64,000 nucleotides of DNA from Asparagopsis taxiformis. Lineage: Eukaryota > Rhodophyta > Florideophyceae > Bonnemaisoniales > Bonnemaisoniaceae. The stretch is taken from NCBI GenBank assembly GCA_030407315.1, contig JALQPE010000025.1:1-64000 (forward strand). Reading direction: 5' to 3'. This document shows positions 10,194-19,319 of this stretch, in pieces (the first letter of the stretch is position 1; each line of letters opens with the position of its first letter). The position numbers were made by a program, and so were the translations under genes. The notes beneath the pieces were generated by a model that did no database searches, was not told the DNA's origin, and was given only the letters and a program-made list of their open reading frames with translations.

Positions 10194-11156
10194 TTAGCAA
10201 GGCCCCTTTCGAGGTACTCGGTTTCGGTGGGCTACAAATCGAACCACTGGTCTGCCGTCCGCCAGCAGCTGTTTTTCATCTCTCAGAATGCTAAAGCCTC
10301 TTTCCTCTGTAAAAACATTTCTTAACTCTCCCATTTCTAGCATTTGTGAAGCTTTCTTTGGTCCGCTAAACTGCTCACAACCTCGTAGAAAATGTTCATA
10401 GATAACAAATCCACCAGTGTCTACAGCCTCATGTAACATTTCCAGTACACCTCGTCGAAGGAATCGAACGACTACAAGCAGCTGAGACGCATTGCTGCGA
10501 AGCCAATCGCGGTCTTGACTGAGGTGTGCACCAAGAGTTCGTACAATGCCACGCACTGTACCTCGGCTCTCGGAGGTGCACGTCATGTTCGGAAGGAATT
10601 GGTTTTCCCTCGAGGCTAATCGAACAGCTTTGGAAACAAGATTCTTGTCCCTATCAACTGAAGTGACTGAATAGCCGCATAATGCCAGAAAAGCGCTGTC
10701 TCTCCCAGAACCAGCTCCAATGTCCAAAGCTGTCTTTGCTAAAACAGTCCTGGAAATGAAATCAATTTCCTCCAAAAGTATAGGAGCCGGAGCCCATAGC
10801 GCCCGGCTTTTCAGCCCTGAAGTTATAGGAAGTAGACCCTGTAGTAAATTTTCTTGTTTCAACACTATTGCATCACCGTAGCCCTTCTCCATCAACACAT
10901 GTGCGGCTTGCTCAGCCTGACAATGTTCCACAGCGACTATAGCAATCTGAGATCTTAATTGTGGCGGTGGTAATTCGTTAAATCTAGAGAGCAAACCGTT
11001 TGGACCTTCTAGGCCCTCGAAATGTGTAGCGTTTGTCACATGGTTCGCATTGAACAAATCTCGCGGTCGGAGATCTAGAAGAGGGGGTTTGCAGTGATCA
11101 TCGATGGACAAGTACAAATTGATCCACGTGGCCTCCGAAGTGGAGACCTCTGCCAT
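10194..11156 (-). CDS. Rhodanese-like domain fused to a SAM-dependent methyltransferase
   Basis: A 320-residue protein. Residues 20-110 look like a rhodanese fold: PPLLDLRPRDLFNANHVTNA is the typical entry, and VEHCQAEQAAHVLMEKGY sits where the active-site loop belongs. That loop has one Cys but is shorter than usual and lacks the CxxGxR pattern, so sulfur transfer is doubtful. From about 135 a class I methyltransferase begins, with motif I ALDIGAGSGRDSAFLALCGY and an acidic residue after SVTSVD. GFVIYEHFLRG near 250 fits motif IV/post-II and recalls TehB-like enzymes. The substrate is unknown. It is divergent from the LPP-epsilon gene (185 bp between starts). Confidence 0.75.
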   Translation of the reverse strand: MAEVSTSEATWINLYLSIDDHCKPPLLDLRPRDLFNANHVTNATHFEGLEGPNGLLSRFNELPPPQLRSQIAIVAVEHCQAEQAAHVLMEKGYGDAIVLKQENLLQGLLPITSGLKSRALWAPAPILLEEIDFISRTVLAKTALDIGAGSGRDSAFLALCGYSVTSVDRDKNLVSKAVRLASRENQFLPNMTCTSESRGTVRGIVRTLGAHLSQDRDWLRSNASQLLVVVRFLRRGVLEMLHEAVDTGGFVIYEHFLRGCEQFSGPKKASQMLEMGELRNVFTEERGFSILRDEKQLLADGRPVVRFVAHRNRVPRKGPC

Positions 11157-11341
11157 TCAGAAACAAAGTGGGGATGACAAATTAGGCACTCTGCGTATCA
11201 GATAGACAGTTGATGTCCACATGCGACTGATAAAAAAAATGGTTGGTGCGGACGATGTTGTGTTGAGTAGTCTTGGCCACGAAAATCAAGGCTGTGACCA
11301 AATACGTACTATGATATTATTTTTCAAACACGAGGTCTGTG

Positions 11342-12205
11342 ATGGACTGCTCTTTTCCACCAAACACCCGTGTAAAAATGACTCCACGAACAACAGCGTT
11401 TGTCTCATGCGCACTGGTTTCCCCGAAGCGTTTTGTTTCTGCACTTGAGCACCGACCTGGATTTAGGTGTAGGAGACGAGCATCGCGAATAGTCATGACG
11501 AAAGACGGAAATGTTTCACAAAAGGCTTCTATGGTGGAATGGGCTGCTGACTTGACAAAATGGACGGTAAGTGCTATCGTTAGTGGCGCACTTGTGTACC
11601 GACGAGATGCGTTCATAATTCTTTTTGTAACTGGTGCTATTATTAACAGCCTTTCCGGCAAAATGCTCAAGCAAGTCATCAATGAATCTCGACCTGATGC
11701 GAGCAAGAAGACGGATCCCGGTATGCCATCATCTCATGCTACATCGCTCTCATTCTTGTCATTGGTGTTCGCTCAGAGCACGGTAAGTGGAGGAGCGACA
11801 TTGGAGAAGACAATTGTTGCGGGCCTTGCAATTGCTCTTGCAGTATTGGCTACATCATGGCGAGTTAATGCTGGGTACCACACTGTTGCTCAGGTTGCTG
11901 CGGGATGGTGTCTAGGGCTGTTCAATTGTTTACTGTGGGCGTATGTGTTCGTACCTGCCGCGGAGCCATGGATTGAAAACCTAATGACAGCTGTTGGAGT
12001 TGATACGTTCATCGCCATTGTCGTTATAGGCGTAAGTTTGATTGGGAATACGAATTGTTCCAACGATTTTCTCGAAAACGCGGAAGCTAACTGTTAGTCT
12101 CCATCGTATGTGGATCTAATTGCAACCTGCGGCGTGTCACCACAGGGAGCTATTTTGGTGATCGGACCAGACGTTAGGGACCTAGTGAACAAGTATCTGA
12201 GGTGA
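11342..12205 (+). CDS. Chloroplast-type lipid phosphate phosphatase (LPP-epsilon group), two exons
   Basis: A PAP2-family integral membrane enzyme expected to dephosphorylate phosphatidate to diacylglycerol, feeding plastid glycerolipid synthesis. I join 11342-12031 and 12098-12205 (265 residues). The 66-nt intron runs GTAAGT to TTAG with a GCTAAC branch point; without splicing the frame stops at the TAG of the acceptor. The phosphatase motifs are complete: K110-x6-RP, PSSH at 129-132, and R174-x5-H180. The segment TDPGMPSSHA closely matches plant LPP-epsilon. Residues 1-50 are Arg/Ser/Phe-rich with few acids and look like a transit peptide. About four hydrophobic segments follow. The ATG at 11342 is the first in frame. 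Confidence 0.88.
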
Positions 12206-12329
12206 CATGAACCGTTTATTTAATTAATTTATTTGCATTGCGAAAGGACTACATCTGCTGATTGCTCTTCCGGAAGGTAGCGTATCGTCGAAACACTCGA
12301 GTTCCTCAGTGAGACGTCGTTTTGCAACG

Positions 12330-12887
12330 ATGCAATCTCAACGTCCCCCATTGGAGTTGGCTCCTGGAGCTAGTCCATCTGCGATCTATTTCGTTAAGAA
12401 GCTGATGCCTTATCGCTCATTAATCCAAACACTGCCGTTCTTTTTCTTTGCCTTCGAATCACTATTGGCGGTTTTGGCCAAGTACTGGTACCAGGATACA
12501 GATTTCATGCTCAAGCTTGGCTTCGGACAATTGCTTGCAATAAATTGCACGTTGGCAGGAATCCTTCACTTCCATCCTCCGATGCGGCCATTTTATCACT
12601 CCATGATTTTCCTTCCTTTCAAAAACTTCTGGTTGTACTCGACTGGAATAGCCCTCATTCTTGGCGGTATTGGTGTCGTATTCAGCAGAACACAAATTAT
12701 CTCTGCATGGTGTTTAGTGACTGTATTTATTGTAATGTTCCCCGGTAACATTGCTTGTGTGTTAATGGAGCATCCACGAAAACAGGTTTCTGGAGGTTCA
12801 CATATTGCTGCGATTCTTCGACTCCCGCTTCAGTTCTCGTTTATTGCATGGGCCTTTTGGTTCACAACTCCCCCACTTTCCCTCTAG
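12330..12887 (+). CDS. DoxX-like four-helix membrane protein
   Basis: A 185-residue membrane protein with about four hydrophobic segments. After the second come the DoxX-family signatures: AGILHFHPPMRPFYH, then YSTGIALILGGIGV, then SAWCLVTVFIVMFPGNIA. In bacteria such proteins are small, poorly understood membrane subunits linked to redox balance; the eukaryotic role is unknown. The start is the ATG at 12330, 125 bp after the LPP-epsilon stop on the same strand. The last 26 bases of the coding region overlap the end of the dehydratase gene on the opposite strand. Confidence 0.75.
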   Translation: MQSQRPPLELAPGASPSAIYFVKKLMPYRSLIQTLPFFFFAFESLLAVLAKYWYQDTDFMLKLGFGQLLAINCTLAGILHFHPPMRPFYHSMIFLPFKNFWLYSTGIALILGGIGVVFSRTQIISAWCLVTVFIVMFPGNIACVLMEHPRKQVSGGSHIAAILRLPLQFSFIAWAFWFTTPPLSL

Positions 12888-13986
12888 CTTGGGTAATGAT
12901 TGATGCAAACGTATCAGGATCGATGTTCGCACCGCAGGCTACCACAACCGCAGTTTTGCAATCATTTTGTTCGCGCCACTCTTTGTCTGTCTGAAATCCT
13001 GCGAGTGCAACTCCAGCAGCTCCTTCGACAACTTTACGATGATTGACAAACATTCCGCGTATGGCACTGGCAATATCTGCTTCATTGATCAATGCCCATG
13101 CATCAACGAGATTAGTACAAACCTCTACCGTGATGGAACCTTCCTCGATATCTCCTTCGCTTCCGTCTGATAATGTCGGTGAGCATTGACAGTTAACAAC
13201 CTTTCCGGCTTTGACGCATTCGTACATAACTGGCGAGTTGTACGGGAGGCAGCCCACTATTCGCCACACGCCGGGTTCTTGTGCTTTTAGGCTAGCAGCT
13301 ATTCCTGCGATTAGTCCTCCACCTCCTACTGTAACATAGCAGCATTTTTTAGGTTGCAAACTCTTTGAGACGTCTACATCTTTTGATAAGTAGTCCATTA
13401 TTTCTGTTCCAATTGTGCCTTGTCCTGCCATCACCGCTAAGTCGTTGTAAGGTGACACGTACACCGCCGCTGTTTCTTTCGAGTATTTCAAAGCAGCAAG
13501 TTCAGCTTCTAGGCAATCGTCGCCTTTAAGTTTCAACTCCACATTGCTCCTCGCGGTAGCCAGCTGCAAAGCCTTAAGTTTGCCAGATTTAGCGCTTGTT
13601 GGTAGAAATACAATGCCAGAAGCTCCAAGTTTGTTCAAAGCGTAGGTTACGGCCATTGCATGGTTGCCAGTTGATGCCGTAACCACAGACTTAGCGCCTG
13701 AAGCAAGTGCCTTGTGAACCCGATTCAAAGCTCCTCGAAGCTTGAAAGCATTCGTGATTTGCTCAGTCTCCAATTTGATGTAAACGTTGGTGCTATCGGT
13801 GGAGAGCCATGATGAGTGCAGCATGGGTGTTAACAGTACATAATCTGGGCGAGAGGATCTGAGCTGCTGGAAAAGGTCGTGAGCATCTCGAACATAGGAG
13901 GCTAGCTTTTGTGCTTGTTGTTTCTGAATACCTGGATCATGGCCACTTTTGTGCGGGATATTGTAAATTGCAGATTTCTTCTGCAT
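12862..13986 (-). CDS. Threonine dehydratase/serine racemase-type PLP enzyme
   Basis: A 374-residue fold-type II PLP enzyme. The PLP lysine is K82 in NAFKLRGALNR, STGNHA at 105-110 binds substrate, and GGGGLIAG from 221 binds the PLP phosphate. This is the set seen in threonine/serine dehydratases. There is no C-terminal ACT domain, so feedback control by isoleucine is unlikely, and a catabolic dehydratase or serine racemase fits better than plastid IlvA. No transit peptide is apparent. Its stop lies inside the DoxX-like gene on the other strand. The start ATG (13986) faces the XPD gene across 386 bp. The exact substrate cannot be settled from sequence alone. Confidence 0.85.
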   Translation of the reverse strand: MQKKSAIYNIPHKSGHDPGIQKQQAQKLASYVRDAHDLFQQLRSSRPDYVLLTPMLHSSWLSTDSTNVYIKLETEQITNAFKLRGALNRVHKALASGAKSVVTASTGNHAMAVTYALNKLGASGIVFLPTSAKSGKLKALQLATARSNVELKLKGDDCLEAELAALKYSKETAAVYVSPYNDLAVMAGQGTIGTEIMDYLSKDVDVSKSLQPKKCCYVTVGGGGLIAGIAASLKAQEPGVWRIVGCLPYNSPVMYECVKAGKVVNCQCSPTLSDGSEGDIEEGSITVEVCTNLVDAWALINEADIASAIRGMFVNHRKVVEGAAGVALAGFQTDKEWREQNDCKTAVVVACGANIDPDTFASIITQARGKVGEL

Positions 13987-14372
13987 CTTTGAGCAAGAAA
14001 AACAACCGTTGTGTGTACGACAAGGTCAACATTATTGCTCAGGGATCAGCTCGGACATTGATATCGTCTATCTTACCGCAGTGTCCGCTGTTAGCTGTAA
14101 CGACAACAATCAATGACGAAGAAGTGATCAACTGCCGTAATGACAATCCGAATTCGCGTTACCCGAGATCGATCGCATGGCTGCGCTGTGCATTGTGTGC
14201 ATTGTGTTGGCGTACTTGTTTTTATTCGATTACACGTGTATTGGCGAGGATTCCTTATTAAACTCAGGTCGCATTCAATGCTTCGTCAAGCCGTTCTACA
14301 AATTGACAAACACGTTGTAATCTAACACCAGGCCGTCTTGACATTTTCTGTTATGTGAAAGACGATTTCAAG
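13987..14372. promoter_or_regulatory. Divergent promoter region (dehydratase / XPD)
   Basis: The gap must hold both start regions. A 10-bp palindrome tacacgtgta (14231-14240) with a CACGTG core overlaps an ATTGG at 14240-14244, about 130 bp before the XPD ATG. That spacing is plausible for a promoter element. No gene is visible. Confidence 0.4.
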
Positions 14373-16862
14373 ATGGTTAGAGTGGATGTCGATGGGCTCG
14401 AGGTCGTCTTTCCTTATACCAGCCTGTATCCTGAACAACTCGCATACATGAAAGAACTGAAGAAAGCACTAGATTGTGGTGGTCACGCTCTCCTAGAAAT
14501 GCCAAGCGGAACGGGAAAGACAATTACCCTTCTATCACTGATCACAGCTTTCTTATCAAACAGAGGCGCCAACAAAAGCATTAGGAAATTTGTCTACTGC
14601 ACGCGAACTGTTGAAGAAATGCAAAAGGTCATGGCTGAGATGAAAATACTAGTGTCAAGTCGAGAAAAGGAACTTGGGGTGCCGAACGACCTGGTAACTG
14701 TTGGACTCGCCTCTCGTCGACACCTCTGTGTCCATGAAACCGTAAGTCAAATGGAAGGCACCGCTGTGGACAGCGGATGTCGCAATCTAACTGCCTCTTG
14801 GGTGCGTGAAATGGCCGAGGATCAACAGGGGGACGGTGCTGTAGATATCCCGTTGTGTTCTTATTTTGAGCATTATTCACGTGAAGGCGCCGATGCTATC
14901 CTCCGTCCTGGGGTATACAACTTGTCTGATCTCCGGGCGTACGGTCGTCGCCGTCAATGGTGTCCATACTTTCTCGCTCGGCACTCTGTCACAATTGCAA
15001 ATATACTTGTTTATTCTTACCACTATTTACTTGATCCGAAAGTTGCTGGAGTTGTCTCAGCAGATTTACCGCCAGATAGCATTATTGTGTTTGGTATGTA
15101 ACGATATCATGGGATTTGCCCCTGGTCAGCAAGTTCAACTAACATCAATTTTTTCTGTTGTACTGCAAGTTTAGACGAAGCACACAATATTGACAATGTG
15201 TGTATTGAAGCCCTTAGCGTTGATCTCGAAGAACCTACTATTCGTGGTGCTGACCGTAATATCACTCAGCTCAATTCTGCCATTTTCGGTGCCAAGCGAG
15301 CTGCTGCAGAGCGGTTACAGCAGGAATATACCCGGATTGTTGCAGGACTTCCGCTTGCAGGAACCCCTTCTGCGATAAGGAGCAGTAGTGGAATTAGTGG
15401 AGGCGAGGAGATTCCTGCTGGTCCAGTTTTACCAAATGAGATAACGGAGGATGCTGTCCCAGAGTCTGTGCGAAAGGCAGAAGCCTTTGTTGAATTTCTT
15501 CGAAAGTTAGTCAATCATTTGCAGCATCGGGCTTCAACGGAGACATTAACCCAGGAAAAGCCCAAGCCATTTCTTCGTCAGATATCGAAAGCATGCTCGA
15601 TACCTGACGTCAGAGACTTTCGAAGTACATATTCTCGTTTAATGTCTCTCATGGTGACTGTCCAAATCACGAGCTGGGCGGAATTTCGACCTCTGCTGTT
15701 GATAGCCGACTTCATTACCCTGCTGTCAACATACGAAAACGAAGGTATGGCCATCATCATAGAACCGTACAATGACTTCACGGGCGAGCGCCAACCTGTC
15801 CTACGTTTAATGTGCCTCGATGCTTCACTCGCAATTCGGTGGATTGTAGAACGTTTTCGTACCGTGGTGATCACTTCTGGTACTTTAAGTCCTCTTGACA
15901 CGTATCCAAGAATGTTAGACTTCCAAGTGGTAGTTTCAGCAAGCTTCAATATGTCAATGGATAGAAGATGTGTATGTCCACTGATCATGACAAGAGGATC
16001 CGACCAAGCTGTTCTGAGCTCAAAGTACAATGATAGGCAAGATGCTGACGTGCCGCGAAACTATGGAAGGGCTCTGATAGCCATGGCAAGCTGCGTTCCA
16101 GATGGAATTGTTGTGTTCTTTGTTAGTTACGTCTTTATGCAACAAGTTGTGAAAATTTGGACAGAGCATGGCAATATTTTGAATGAGCTTCGGAACCTGA
16201 AGCTATTGTTTGTTGAAACACAAGATCCTCTGGAAACATCTCTGGCCATCCAAAACTATAAAGCCGCTTGTGATAGTGGACGTGGCGCTATCTTACTTAG
16301 CGTCGCTAGGGGCCGTGCCGCCGAGGGAATTGATTTTGATGGACAATATGGCAGAGCTGTTATTTTATTCGGCGTACCATTCCAGTACACCGAATCACGG
16401 ATACTGAAAGCAAGATTGCAATTCCTATTAGAACGATTTGAGATCCAAGAAGATGACTTTCTAGTGTTTGATGTGCGTTGTAATTGTTTGATCATGACAA
16501 TCGAACAGTGGATATTGTTGGATGTTCTGACAGGTTTCTTTTGTAATCCTCTACTCCTATGAATCATACAGGCGATGAGACAGGCCGCACAATGTGCTGG
16601 TCGGGTTATACGAAACAAGAATGATTACGGTGTTGTTGTGTTTGCAGACAAAAGGTTTGGGCGCGGCAAGTTGAGGAGCAAGCTGCCAAAGTGGATCGCA
16701 CAGTTCCTCACCTCTGATCTCCTGGATATGGATACGGGCTCAGTGATATCTGCGGTGAGACACTTTCTGCTTGAGATGGCACAACCTACAGAATCCGGGT
16801 TGATGGGATACGAGCGCTTGAGGCCGTTCAGCGGTAAGGGTGAGCACCTGTCGAGTCAATGA
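14373..16862 (+). CDS. ERCC2: XPD/RAD3 DNA helicase, TFIIH subunit, three exons
   Basis: The 5'-3' helicase of TFIIH for nucleotide-excision repair and transcription. Exons 14373-15093, 15175-16472 and 16572-16862 give 769 residues (human XPD has 760). Intron 1 (81 nt, GTATGT to TTAG, AACTAAC branch region) splits the Asp242 codon of the DEAH box. Intron 2 (99 nt, GTGCGT to ACAG) restores FDAMRQAAQCAGR. Visible motifs: Walker A MPSGTGKT at 43-50; iron-sulfur cysteines C120, C137, C163 and C198; DEAH at 242-245; TSGTLSPLDTYP; and the C-terminal FADKRFGRGK. The first ATG in frame is 14373, which starts the protein at the expected conserved end (VDGLEVVFPY). Both introns lie beside essential helicase motifs. 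Confidence 0.96.
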
Positions 16863-17252
16863 GGCGTTGGTTTTGGAGCTTTTTTGGTTTATTTGTCATA
16901 TTCCCAATGCGTAAGTTTATATTCTGTTACTGCGCTAGTCGTGTTGTGTTGAGAATACATTACGCACCCTGTGATGTTCAAAACCTGCAGTTGCACAAAG
17001 CCGCCCCTACTGACCTGCTTGGGAGAGATCAATACGACATACTCAGCACAAAGCGGCGAGGAAAAAGTTAAAGAGATGATGAAAAATAAGGCAATCTGTT
17101 TAAACGGACAGCCTGCCGACTATTATGAGACTGAGTGAGCGACGGAAGGCTGACTGAGATGCGGCTTGTGACAGAATACCACTTGGAACTGAGAGCACAT
17201 AAATGACAAAGCGCAACAAGCTTCGAAATGGTGCCATCAAAAACGTCCAGTT
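16863..17252. other. Intergenic, convergent genes
   Basis: This 390-bp gap lies between the 3' ends of XPD and UDP-glucose pyrophosphorylase. It should hold both 3' UTRs. I see no gene or repeat in it. Confidence 0.5.
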
Positions 17253-18761
17253 TTAATGTGGGATGACATGGAGTGAACCCACAACTACCTTGTTCTCAAT
17301 GACAGATCCGGCTGGAATCATGATCTTGTTACCAGGATTGGCGACAACAATAACCGTCCCCTTAAGCGTGGTGTTGGCACCGAAATACACATCGCCAGAC
17401 ACAGTAAGGTGGTCAAGCTCGAGAACGTCTGGGATACTGCCAAATCGGTCGAGGTATTGTCCGACCTTCTTGAATTCAGTGCCAAGCTTGATCACTGGAG
17501 TGGTGGCAAATTGGCGAGAGGGGTTCATAACCAAGCTGCCAGACTTCAATGTGTACATGTTACTCTGGATAAGCATAAGATCTGAAGTTGATTTCACCGG
17601 AAGGAAGCGACTGCGCGGAACGTTAACACCGCAAGCATTGTTGAAATAGGCAATTGCAGCACCAATGGCGGTCTCGAGCTGGATGACCTTCTGGCCGTTG
17701 ACCTCCTTGTTATTGGCGATGATGTCCAATTTCAAATGACCGGCCTGCATAACACGCTTAATGGCACGAAGCGATACCCAAATATTGTTGGTATTGAACA
17801 CTTTGAACTTGGAGACCGACTTGAATTCTTCGATGTATTTGGACGGGACTTGGGCGACTTCCAGGAGAGAGACTTTGCCGTCATATGAAATAATGGTACC
17901 ACCCTTGATATCGGCACGCGTCTTGTCGGTCAATTCCATGCAGTACTCAACATTGCGATCGACAATGTTCTTGAGGATGTTGAGATCAACAGTGGCACCA
18001 AGGTTGTCCACATTGGAGACAAAAATGTACTCCTTGCCTTGAGCGAGGAGGGTGTCCACCAGACCGGAGCTGTAGATGGACTGGAAGAAATCACCGTGAC
18101 CTGGAGGGTACCAATCGGAGTGGGCGTAGCCGTCGTGAGTGGTGGGCATAGGTTCGAGCGACTCTTTGACAATTCGAGGGTAGCGGGACTGCTGGAAGGT
18201 CGTGATAGTGACATTGGTATCCTGATATTTCTGGATAATCTTTGCAGTTTCAGAGTCTGTATTGAATGAGTTCATGAGAAGAAGCGGGACATTGGAACCG
18301 GGATGATTCTTATTGAGCTGTTCGATCTGTTGCACAATAAGATCGAGGAAAGTGGTGTCACCTCGGACCTCAATTACAGACTTGGGACCTTTGCAACCCA
18401 TGGAAGTTCCAAGACCACCATTAAGTTTGAGAACGGCGAGTTTGCTAAGCAAGGAAGTGGATTCTGCGTCAACAGGAGTATCCAGACTGTCATACTTTTG
18501 AAGCATGTTTTGGGTAGGCTGTTCGATGAGGTCCCATTTGATCTCTTTCTTAGTTGAGCGACCGACCATATAGCGACCATAAAGCTCTGTGAAACCGGAA
18601 AGCTCAGAGTCGGTCATTTTGGAGAGATCATCATCAGAAGACTGGTTCATTGCACGAAGCTTATCCTCGACAACCTGAACGATAGATTTATCCATAACGC
18701 CCTTAAGGTCTTGAAGGGATTGGGAGGTAGTGTTTGTGCCATTGGTGGCGGACGAATTCAT
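17253..18761 (-). CDS. UGP: UTP-glucose-1-phosphate uridylyltransferase
   Basis: Makes UDP-glucose from UTP and glucose-1-phosphate in the cytosol, feeding polysaccharide, galactolipid-sugar and floridoside-type metabolism. The 502-residue length fits eukaryotic UGPases (about 470-510). The nucleotide-binding loop LNGGLGTSMGCKGPKS is at 113-128. WYPPGHGDFFQSIYSSG, FVSNVDNLGATVD and FNTNNIWVSL are family signatures. The C-terminus forms the expected beta-helix (GDVYFGANTTLKGTVIV). No transit peptide is present, in line with a cytosolic enzyme. The ATG at 18761 is the first in frame. There are no introns. Confidence 0.97.
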   Translation of the reverse strand: MNSSATNGTNTTSQSLQDLKGVMDKSIVQVVEDKLRAMNQSSDDDLSKMTDSELSGFTELYGRYMVGRSTKKEIKWDLIEQPTQNMLQKYDSLDTPVDAESTSLLSKLAVLKLNGGLGTSMGCKGPKSVIEVRGDTTFLDLIVQQIEQLNKNHPGSNVPLLLMNSFNTDSETAKIIQKYQDTNVTITTFQQSRYPRIVKESLEPMPTTHDGYAHSDWYPPGHGDFFQSIYSSGLVDTLLAQGKEYIFVSNVDNLGATVDLNILKNIVDRNVEYCMELTDKTRADIKGGTIISYDGKVSLLEVAQVPSKYIEEFKSVSKFKVFNTNNIWVSLRAIKRVMQAGHLKLDIIANNKEVNGQKVIQLETAIGAAIAYFNNACGVNVPRSRFLPVKSTSDLMLIQSNMYTLKSGSLVMNPSRQFATTPVIKLGTEFKKVGQYLDRFGSIPDVLELDHLTVSGDVYFGANTTLKGTVIVVANPGNKIMIPAGSVIENKVVVGSLHVIPH

Positions 18762-19319
18762 TGCGGACGAACGAGTAGTGTGCGGTGGTGAATTGAACGC
18801 GGGAAGGAAGGATGGTTGAATGTCAGGCGATGAAGTAGCAGATGGGAATCGAATATGAATATGTATAGAGTAGTGTTGGTCGCGTTGGACGGAACTGTCA
18901 ATGGCTGGCAGTGTATCAGTGTGACATGCACTGGACCGGATCGGAGCGGCATCAGTACATCGAAATGTACATTACGCTCGAATATGGCGAAATATTCTGT
19001 GCGCTCGCGTACAGATGCGTACAGAGCAGCTGTGCTCAGCCAATGACGTTTGCAGAGGATGATGCGCGCCCACTTGTCGTCTCTCCACTGGCTGACATGC
19101 TCTCCAATACAACCGCGCCAGGTGGATACTCTGTTCACAACAAGCCGCTTTTGTGGTTAATATTTGGACATGTCCAGACGGCACGCGCACCGTGACCGGC
19201 TCTGCCTTGTTGTATGGCCCAGTATTCTGTCCAATGTCGTGCCAATCTGCGAGCTAAATCCCGATATCTGCGTTTTCTTGCACCTCCACGTTTCCGCATC
19301 CCTGTCAACACATGTCAAC
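18762..19319. promoter_or_regulatory. Divergent promoter region (UGP / PPR protein)
   Basis: The two genes start on opposite strands here, so both promoters should lie within these 558 bases. A CCAAT sits near 19040. The part from 19170 may be coding if the PPR protein uses its first ATG. Nothing else is recognised. Confidence 0.35.
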
